Shown here in pieces: positions 7,101 to 10,978 of a stretch of DNA of 10,978 nucleotides. Position 1 is the first letter of the stretch. Every line of letters starts with the position of its first letter. The position numbers were made by a program, and so were the translations under genes. The notes beneath the pieces are model-generated. The model did no database searches, was not told the origin of the DNA, and worked only from the letters and a program-made list of their open reading frames with translations. The stretch lies in contig CAJYRH010000547.1 of the NCBI GenBank assembly GCA_913776795.1, forward strand, positions 1 to 10,978, in the 5' to 3' direction. The DNA is from an uncultured Pseudorhodoferax sp. Lineage in GTDB: Bacteria; Pseudomonadota; Gammaproteobacteria; Burkholderiales; Burkholderiaceae.

Positions 7101-7366
7101 ACGCCCCGCATCACGAGTTCGAAGGCACGCAGTTGCGTCTGCACGTGGGCCACGGCGCTGTCGGCCTCGCGGGCAACCAGGGCATGCAGGGCGCGCTCCG
7201 CATCGTCATGCCGGCTCTGCCAGTACAGAAGGGGCACCACCGCCAGGAGCGCACTGGTCACGCCGGCGGCCAGTGCGGGACGCCACCACAGCGCAGGGCG
7301 CAGCTGCGCGCCCCCGGCTGGCGGAGCAGTCTGGCGGTCGGTCGCTGAAGAGCTGGATCTGGTCAT
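4181..7366 (-). CDS. Membrane sensor with CHASE-PAS-PAS-GGDEF(degenerate)-EAL; predicted cyclic-di-GMP phosphodiesterase
   Basis: A 1061-residue protein. Two membrane helices (about 32-50 and 336-357) flank a periplasmic CHASE-type sensor (FELVMRGVKGFFEGSDDVDASEFQAFV, 82-108; PILFMEPPTRNNRLALGLD, 161-179; MYLPIY, 221-226). Two PAS-like domains follow (about 378-492, ending FIVLSRDIT, and about 500-615, ending FFTLQDIS). The GGDEF domain (about 620-790) keeps DLLTGLPNR and LLDLDRFKAIND, but its signature is HADEF (705-709) and no RxxD inhibitory site is seen, so cyclase activity is unlikely. The EAL domain (about 800-1050) is complete: EALCRW (837-842), NVSARQF (897-903), ELTES (929-933), DDFGTGYSS (959-967), LKID (979-982), AEGVET (1015-1020), GYLFARPLP (1037-1045). 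It should hydrolyse cyclic-di-GMP in response to an external signal. It follows the second Bug gene on the same strand after 135 bp and probably has its own promoter. Ligand unknown. Confidence 0.95.
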   Translation of the reverse strand: MTRSSSSATDRQTAPPAGGAQLRPALWWRPALAAGVTSALLAVVPLLYWQSRHDDAERALHALVAREADSAVAHVQTQLRAFELVMRGVKGFFEGSDDVDASEFQAFVESLALQRTTPGLQGVGFVAHLNPAAGARNAAAVAFAASGLVLRPPGQRAAYAPILFMEPPTRNNRLALGLDVLTVPPARAAMEQSIATGALALTGKLQLAQDTGGAPEAGFVMYLPIYAAQVRAPEHGARGPLPMGWADGPFRLRELLAPVAAELLPGLHLQVFDGGTPSEASHLFGLLDAQPAAFTGTAPGAYAVQRVAAFGGRNWTFVLAPTDAFVQQHRAGDHEGLAAAGLLLSLSAGAIVFLLLHARNRAQRLALEMSGEARTLSAEIAGTLNAIPDLLVEMDGDGRYLALRARRLDGLVAPPEQMIGRTVNEVLPPAAAQTVLQALAEARAQGRCAGRRIEVAIGGQPRWFELSVACKDEHADGASARFIVLSRDITSRMRALQALQESERVLLEAQRVAALGHFWVDRAARSFRLSTACARLLGLPPAERLELDRLLARVDVRQRQRVEALCLGEAGPAQEYEFCVAQDGDAPQRWMLLSTPFAPQQDAERFFTLQDISSRRASQDQLHRLAYFDLLTGLPNRSLFVKEAASVLEAAQAQGMFGAAILLDLDRFKAINDNWGHRSGDAVLCEVAQRLRDCVPPEHLVARLHADEFIVLLGALGQDEDEATRLAQDRCRAVLRMLAAPSQVAGRELYCSASMGIAVFGREALTLDELLGRADSAMELAKHDGRSTFRLFDESLRGQLAARAQLEAALRQAVQRSQLTLLYQPQIDADGTLVGAEALCRWTHPERGPVSPAVFIPLAEDSGSIYALGEWVLRTACRQLAGWRPGTPLGQAVMAVNVSARQFHHPDFVGQVLDALHSADADPTRLKLELTESVVARDLDAIVAKMGALKALGVRFSLDDFGTGYSSLSYLKRLPLDQLKIDQSFVRDLLADPNDAAIVRTVIALGASLGLSVVAEGVETAEQRAVLLAAGCRIFQGYLFARPLPAEDLQALAGRSAAGRS

Positions 7367-7427
7367 GCTGCCTGCGCCCGAGGCCGCTCTCCACGCGACA
7401 TGTGGATCCTGCTACCGAGCTATCCGC

Positions 7428-7433
7428 ATCATA
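7428..7433 (-). promoter_or_regulatory. Candidate -10 box TATGAT of the CHASE/EAL gene
   Basis: The minus strand reads TATGAT, five of six matches to consensus, about 61 bases upstream of the ATG at 7366. No convincing -35 hexamer stands 16-18 bases upstream, which would fit a promoter that needs an activator or another sigma factor. Confidence 0.4.
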
Positions 7434-7461
7434 GTTGATCGAATGTAACGAAACATACGTG

Positions 7462-7479
7462 CAAACCACGCGCAGTTTG
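7462..7479. promoter_or_regulatory. Inverted repeat CAAAC-N8-GTTTG upstream of the CHASE/EAL gene
   Basis: Perfect 5-base arms (7462-7466 and 7475-7479) are 8 bases apart, centred about 50 bases upstream of the transcription start expected from the -10 box. That position suits a regulator site. Alternatively it is a weak hairpin ending the Bug operon, although no T-tract follows. Confidence 0.3.
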
Positions 7480-7501
7480 GGGACCGCGGCATGGCAGACC
7501 G

Positions 7502-8494
7502 CTAATCCAGCGACACGGCCACGCGCTGGATGACCGATGTCCAGGTCTGCAGGTCCCGGTCCAGGATCTGCGCGAACTGCTCGGGGGTGGTGGCCGAGGG
7601 ATTCACGTACATCTCGTCGACGAATCGCCGCGCCAGGGCCGGGTCGGCCTGCACGGCGTTGATGTCTTCGGAAATCTTGCGCACCACGGCGTCCGGCGTG
7701 CGCGCGGGCGCAAACAGCCCGAGCCAGTTGTAGCCGTCGAAGCCGGTGACGCCGGCCTCCTGCAGCGTCTGCACCGACGGCATGTTCGGCAGGCGCACCG
7801 GCCCGGTCACGCCGATCACGCGCAACCTGCCCGACTTGAAGTGCGCGTCGGGGCTCAGCAGGTCGGCCACGGCCACGTCGGCCTCGCCGGACAGCAGCGC
7901 CTTGATGATGTCCGCACCGCCCTTGTAGGGCACATGCAGCATGGGCGCGTCGTTGTCCACGCGCATCTTCTCGAGCAGCAGGTGGGCAGTGGAGCCCAGG
8001 CCCCACGTGGCGAAGTTGATCTTGTTGGGTTGCGCCCGCGCCAGCGCCAGGAGTTCCGTGACGTTCTGCACCGGCAGACCGGCGCGCACGAAAACAGGCA
8101 ACTGCTGGCGATTGAACTGGGTCACGGCGCGCAGGTCGCCGAACGCGTAGGGCATCTTCTTGCGCAGCGCCGGGTTCTGCACCACCAGCGTGATGTTGGC
8201 CAGCAGCGTGTAGCCATCGGGCGCGGACTTGGCCACGTGGTCGCTGCCGATGATCGAGCTGGCACCGGGCCGGTTGTCGATCACGACGGGTTGCTTCCAG
8301 CGCTGCGTCAGACCCTCGCCGACCAGACGCAGCACCGAGTCGTTCACGGTCCCGGGCGGGAACGGCAGCACGATGCGCACGGGACGGCTCGGGAAGTCGG
8401 CCTGGGCACGGACGCCGGTGGCGCCCAGCGTGGCCACGCCGGCACCGGCCGCCAACAGCCGGCGGCGCGAAAGAAGGGGGCGGGAAATCTGCAT
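7502..8494 (-). CDS. Bug-family periplasmic solute receptor of a tripartite tricarboxylate transporter, copy 2
   Basis: 330 residues from the ATG at 8494, preceded by AGGAGACAAGC. The same frame is open further upstream, but only inside the Rieske gene. A Tat-like leader SRRRLLAAG (9-17) and hydrophobic stretch end at VRA (30), the likely cleavage site. The mature protein shows VRIVLPFPPGTVNDSVLRLVG (39-59), where the usual GG of the ligand loop reads GT while the Asp (52) is kept; VVIDNRPGASSIIGSDHVAKS (70-90); DGYTLLA; and LHVPYKGGADIIKALLSGEADVAV. It should bind a carboxylate-bearing solute in the periplasm. It is the last gene of the minus-strand aromatic operon, 23 bp after the Rieske oxygenase gene, so an aromatic acid ligand is inferred. 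It is clearly diverged from the copy at 2469, so this is not a recent duplication. TctA/TctB partners are not in the window. Confidence 0.93.
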   Translation of the reverse strand: MQISRPLLSRRRLLAAGAGVATLGATGVRAQADFPSRPVRIVLPFPPGTVNDSVLRLVGEGLTQRWKQPVVIDNRPGASSIIGSDHVAKSAPDGYTLLANITLVVQNPALRKKMPYAFGDLRAVTQFNRQQLPVFVRAGLPVQNVTELLALARAQPNKINFATWGLGSTAHLLLEKMRVDNDAPMLHVPYKGGADIIKALLSGEADVAVADLLSPDAHFKSGRLRVIGVTGPVRLPNMPSVQTLQEAGVTGFDGYNWLGLFAPARTPDAVVRKISEDINAVQADPALARRFVDEMYVNPSATTPEQFAQILDRDLQTWTSVIQRVAVSLD

Positions 8495-8505
8495 GCTTGT
8501 CTCCT
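8495..8505 (-). promoter_or_regulatory. Ribosome binding site AGGAGACAAGC of the second Bug receptor
   Basis: On the minus strand AGGAGACAAGC immediately precedes the ATG at 8494 and decides that start over the longer open frame. It is identical to the site before the first Bug gene. Confidence 0.7.
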
Positions 8506-8517
8506 CGTTGTGGTGCG

Positions 8518-9828
8518 TCAGGTGGCGGACTGGGCTGTGGACCCGCGCGAGCCGATCACGCCGTCGAACGCACCGACCTCGATGCCCATGGCCTGCGAGA
8601 ACGCGCGCTGCACCGCCTCGGGCTGGCCAGCCTGGAAGATGTAGGTGGTGTAGAACAGTTTCATGCGCGGGTTCGCCAGGATCTGCTCGACCGTGTAGCC
8701 CTCCAGGGTCTGCGCGCGGTCCATCATGGGCAGCGGCACGCGCACGTTGCGCGCCGGGTCGCGGATCGTTCCCTTGGCCTCGGCGCCAGCGGCCACGGCC
8801 TCCATCTCCTCGAAGAAGCGCCGGCGGATGGCCACGATGCCGCGGTCGCTGGCACCGAGGCGCTCCTGCGTGCGGTCGGCGATGCGGCCCTGCCCCACCC
8901 AGGCGAGGAAGTCCTGGTTCATCACGTGGGTGTCGATCCACCTGCCCTGCGCATCGGTCAGCGGGCCATGCCAGGTCGGGATGCTCTGCTGCACGTACGG
9001 CTCGCGGCCGCGCGGCACGCGCGTGTACTTCCAGGTCACCGACAGCGTGTTTTCGTCGTCGATCGGCACGCGCCACTCGAAGTGCTCGCCCAGGAAGAAG
9101 CCGTTGGGCCACAGGCAGACGCGGCCGATGGTCCAGGCGTCGTCGTTCTCGTCGGTGTCCTCCTTCACGCGGCGGTAGACGAAGCCGTGCTCGAACTCGT
9201 CAAAGTCGAGCTTGAGGTGCGTGGGGCCCAGGGTGGTGTCGCCCGTGCGCAGGCGCTTGCCCCAGTTCTCGTGCATCCACTCGAAGTGCACGGGGTCGAT
9301 GGAGTTCTCCTGGCACTGGAACCAGTTGCAGGGCACCTCGGAGATCACCACCTGCACGAAGCCGTCGGGCCAGGAAAAGGCCTCCCAGTCCGGCAGCAGC
9401 GGCGCGGGCTGCGGGCCCAGGTAGGCCCACAGCATGCCGCCCTTCTGCTCCACCGGGTAGGCCTTGATGCGCACGCGGTCCTTGGCGTTGCGCTCGGGAA
9501 AGCAGGTGTCCTCGAAGGGCTGGCTCACGCACTGGCCGGTCTGGTTGAAGCACCAGCCGTGGTAGTTGCAGCGCAGGCCGTGCTGCTCGACCATGCCGTA
9601 AGCCAGGTCGGCACGCCGGTGCGCGCAGCGCCGATCCACCAGGCCGTAGCCGCCGGACAGGTCCTTGTAGAGCACCAGGTCCTCGCCGAGCAGGCGCACG
9701 GGCTTGGTGCTGCGCCCGTCGAACTCCGAGACGCCGGCGATCGGCATCCAGTAGCGGCGCAGCAGTTGGCCCATGGGCGTGCCGGGGCCGACCTGGGTCA
9801 GCATGCGGTTCTTCTCTTCACTCAACAT
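8518..9828 (-). CDS. Rieske non-heme iron oxygenase, alpha (catalytic) subunit, phthalate dioxygenase / O-demethylase type
   Basis: 436 residues from the ATG at 9828, chosen because GAGGAGACC stands before it and MLSEEKNRMLTQVGPGTPMG is the usual family beginning; an in-frame ATG at 9873 lies inside the upstream gene. The Rieske [2Fe-2S] ligands are CAH (Cys68, His70) and CNYH (Cys87, His90). The mononuclear iron site is in NWFQCQENSIDPVHFEWMH: bridging Asp178, His181 and His186, with Asp306 of NQDFLAW a likely third ligand. The later GQGRIADRTQERLGASDRGI (311-330) is typical of phthalate 4,5-dioxygenase and LigX-like demethylase relatives. Such enzymes hydroxylate or O-demethylate aromatic acids using electrons from a separate reductase, which is not in the window. 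It lies between the extradiol dioxygenase (16 bp) and the Bug receptor (23 bp), which fits conversion of an imported aromatic acid to a catecholic substrate. The exact substrate cannot be read from sequence. Confidence 0.93.
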   Translation of the reverse strand: MLSEEKNRMLTQVGPGTPMGQLLRRYWMPIAGVSEFDGRSTKPVRLLGEDLVLYKDLSGGYGLVDRRCAHRRADLAYGMVEQHGLRCNYHGWCFNQTGQCVSQPFEDTCFPERNAKDRVRIKAYPVEQKGGMLWAYLGPQPAPLLPDWEAFSWPDGFVQVVISEVPCNWFQCQENSIDPVHFEWMHENWGKRLRTGDTTLGPTHLKLDFDEFEHGFVYRRVKEDTDENDDAWTIGRVCLWPNGFFLGEHFEWRVPIDDENTLSVTWKYTRVPRGREPYVQQSIPTWHGPLTDAQGRWIDTHVMNQDFLAWVGQGRIADRTQERLGASDRGIVAIRRRFFEEMEAVAAGAEAKGTIRDPARNVRVPLPMMDRAQTLEGYTVEQILANPRMKLFYTTYIFQAGQPEAVQRAFSQAMGIEVGAFDGVIGSRGSTAQSAT

Positions 9829-9844
9829 CGCAGGTCTCCTCGGG

Positions 9845-10840
9845 TCAAGCGCTCCAGATGGCGAATGCGGCACCGACGCCGGTGCCGGCCGGCGTGCGGT
9901 ACAGGGGCTGGTAGTCGTGCCAGGCCAGCGGCAGCCCGCCGGCCGCGCCGGCTGTGACGATCCAGTTCAGGATCTCGGACGAGCCGGAGTTCAGCGCGCC
10001 GCGCGGAATGGCGGCGAGCGCTTCGGCGTCGCCGCGCGCCATCGCGTCGAGCACCCCGCGGTCCAGCGCCTCGTCGACGACGAAGTGGCTCAGCCCCCCC
10101 GACGCCACCACGGCCACGCGCAGCGTCGAGGGACTGGCCTCGATGACCTGGCGCAGTGCAGCACCGAGCTTCCAGCAGCGCGCCGGGCTCGGCACGTTGG
10201 GGCCGTAGTAGGTGTTCAGCAGCACGGGCACGACCGGGATCGCGCGGCCCTGGAACAGGCGCTTGACGATGAAGCCGTAGGCGTGGCCGAAGCCGGCGGT
10301 CTTCGGGTCGTCCACGCGCGCGCAGCTGGCGATGTCGAACTCGGCATCGATGAGCCCGCGGATCAGCTCCAGCGCGAAGGCACCGGCGCCGGGCACCACG
10401 TGGGTGTCGTCCATCAGGTAGCCGCGGCCCATGGCCTTGACCCAGTCGGCGCCGTCCTCGTCGCCGAACTTGTCGCTCGTGACGATCTCGTCGCCGTGGA
10501 AGATGGCGATCGCCGGCTGGTTCGCCGGGCCGAACAGCTCGCGCTGGTCGTCGCCCACGATCACCACCACATCGGGGGCGGCCAGCGCCAGCGCCTGCGC
10601 CAACCGGTCCAGCGCGGCCTGGCAGGCGCGCTCCTTGGCCGCCAGGATCTCGGGCGTCACCGCGTCGGCGCAGCGCGGCCCGAGTTCGGCCAGCACCTCC
10701 TCGTAGCGCAGCAGGCGGCCGTCGCTCATGTTGAGCTGCGTGTTGGCGTAGTCCACCGCCGCGCGGTGCTGCCACTGCGCGGCCGTCAGCGTCAGCAGCG
10801 GCGTGTGCGATGCGCCCAGGCCCAGAACGATCTGCGCCAT
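9845..10840 (-). CDS. LigB-like class III extradiol ring-cleavage dioxygenase
   Basis: 331 residues. The N-terminus LGLGASHTPLL places His12 exactly where LigB (protocatechuate 4,5-dioxygenase beta subunit) has its first iron ligand. DVVVIVGDDQRELF (90-103) is the core strand; the LigB ligand His61, in a DH pair, reads as Gln99 by eye. FGHAYGF (His186), SGGLSHFVVDEALD (His252) and NSGSSEILNW (Glu289, matching LigB Glu242) follow the family pattern. It would open the ring of a catechol- or protocatechuate-like diol by meta cleavage, consistent with the Rieske oxygenase gene next to it and the amidohydrolase gene that precedes it. The missing second histidine may mark a subfamily with a different ligand set, or a loss of oxygenase activity. 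No separate alpha (LigA-like) subunit is present. The ATG lies one base after the upstream stop, so coupled translation is likely. Confidence 0.88.
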   Translation of the reverse strand: MAQIVLGLGASHTPLLTLTAAQWQHRAAVDYANTQLNMSDGRLLRYEEVLAELGPRCADAVTPEILAAKERACQAALDRLAQALALAAPDVVVIVGDDQRELFGPANQPAIAIFHGDEIVTSDKFGDEDGADWVKAMGRGYLMDDTHVVPGAGAFALELIRGLIDAEFDIASCARVDDPKTAGFGHAYGFIVKRLFQGRAIPVVPVLLNTYYGPNVPSPARCWKLGAALRQVIEASPSTLRVAVVASGGLSHFVVDEALDRGVLDAMARGDAEALAAIPRGALNSGSSEILNWIVTAGAAGGLPLAWHDYQPLYRTPAGTGVGAAFAIWSA

Positions 10841-10841
10841 C

Positions 10842-10978
10842 TCAGGCGTCCCGGCGAAAGCGGCTGTAGAGCTTCGTGCAGTTGCACTCGAACACGTTGC
10901 GCCGGTCCTGCTCGGACAGGAAGGAAATGGCCTCGATCACCGGCTTGAGGTCGTCGTAGGCGCGGCCGGTCTTCGGGT
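10842..10978 (-). CDS. Amidohydrolase-2 family protein, C-terminal 44 residues (cut by right window edge)
   Basis: The minus strand from 10978 to the TGA at 10842 reads PKTGRAYDDLKPVIEAISFL, then SEQDRRNVFECNC and TKLYSRFRRDA. A TG-x-x-YDDLKPVIEAI helix followed by LSEQDRRNVFE and a Tyr/Phe-rich end is the usual C-terminus of the amidohydrolase-2 family, which includes the LigJ 4-oxalomesaconate hydratase and ACMSD-type decarboxylases. The metal-binding residues lie outside the window, so hydratase and decarboxylase cannot be told apart. The gene is co-directional with the extradiol dioxygenase with a one-base gap, which favours a step in the same aromatic pathway. Family call rests on a short stretch. 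Confidence 0.7.
   Translation of the reverse strand, partial: PKTGRAYDDLKPVIEAISFLSEQDRRNVFECNCTKLYSRFRRDA

Larger units (their letters stand above)
7367..7501. other. 135-bp intergenic region upstream of the CHASE/EAL gene
   Basis: Bases about 7420-7480 are clearly AT-richer than the surrounding genes. The region holds a -10-like hexamer and an inverted repeat, annotated separately. No coding frame or clear hairpin with a T-tract was seen downstream of the Bug stop. GCGGTC occurs twice, 9 bases apart, just after that stop (minus strand). Confidence 0.6.

Noticed and set aside
4616..7348. 910-codon open frame on the plus strand
   Set aside because: It is antisense to the CHASE/EAL gene, whose motifs are all on the minus strand. 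Its translation is rich in Arg, Gln, Ala and Gly without any recognisable domain, as expected from GC-biased codon positions.
8495..9112. Extended 536-codon frame for the second Bug gene
   Set aside because: The extra N-terminal part lies inside the Rieske gene in another frame; the signal peptide and ribosome binding site identify the ATG at 8494.
9829..9873. Upstream start for the Rieske oxygenase adding 15 residues
   Set aside because: It would overlap the dioxygenase gene, while GAGGAGACC before the ATG at 9828 and the family's usual N-terminus support the shorter form.
8497..9957. 486-codon open frame on the plus strand
   Set aside because: Antisense to the Rieske oxygenase, whose metal-binding motifs are clear on the other strand.
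1..10978. CRISPR array, insertion sequence, prophage, tRNA or rRNA
   Set aside because: No spaced direct repeats, transposase frame, terminal repeats, integrase or structured RNA gene was recognised on either strand.

Overview
The window looks like part of a high-GC betaproteobacterial chromosome, most likely Burkholderiales (Comamonadaceae or Alcaligenaceae type). The reasons are strong G/C bias at third codon positions, two Bug-type periplasmic receptors of the tripartite tricarboxylate transporter (TTT) family sitting beside catabolic genes, and IclR/CoA-transferase/crotonase neighbourhoods typical of that group. This assignment comes from gene content, not from a database search.

Left part, bases 1-4174. 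A leftward IclR-family regulator, cut by the window edge, diverges from a rightward operon: crotonase 1, a family III (CaiB-like) CoA-transferase, a Bug receptor, crotonase 2. Spacing is very tight (ATGA overlap, 27 bp, ATGA overlap), so one transcript is expected. The layout suggests uptake of an organic acid, CoA transfer, then crotonase-type chemistry on the acyl-CoA. The CoA-transferase reading frame carries an in-frame TAA at its natural N-terminus, codon 4 from the coupled ATG, just upstream of the conserved first strand. The gene is therefore either damaged, rescued by a GTG start at 1344, or affected by a base-call error.

Middle part, bases 4181-7501. A leftward 1061-residue membrane protein reads CHASE-PAS-PAS-GGDEF-EAL. 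Its GGDEF motif is degenerate (HADEF) and its EAL residues are intact, so a cyclic-di-GMP phosphodiesterase is predicted. It converges on crotonase 2 with a 6-bp gap. Upstream of it lies a 135-bp, locally AT-richer intergenic region with a good -10 hexamer and an inverted repeat.

Right part, bases 7502-10978. A leftward operon reads, in transcription order: the C-terminus of an amidohydrolase-2 family protein (cut by the right edge), a LigB-like class III extradiol dioxygenase, a Rieske-type ring-hydroxylating or O-demethylating oxygenase alpha subunit, and a second Bug receptor. Gaps are 1, 16 and 23 bp. The set suggests import, oxygenation, meta-type ring opening and downstream processing of an aromatic acid. 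The Rieske electron-transfer partner is not in the window.

No tRNA, rRNA, CRISPR, insertion sequence or phage feature was seen, and no stretch above 300 bp lacks a gene. The most noteworthy points are the early stop in the CoA-transferase, the unusual active-site residues in both crotonases and the LigB-like enzyme, and the split catabolic locus with a cyclic-di-GMP phosphodiesterase between its two arms. I see no defence system or wholly new architecture.
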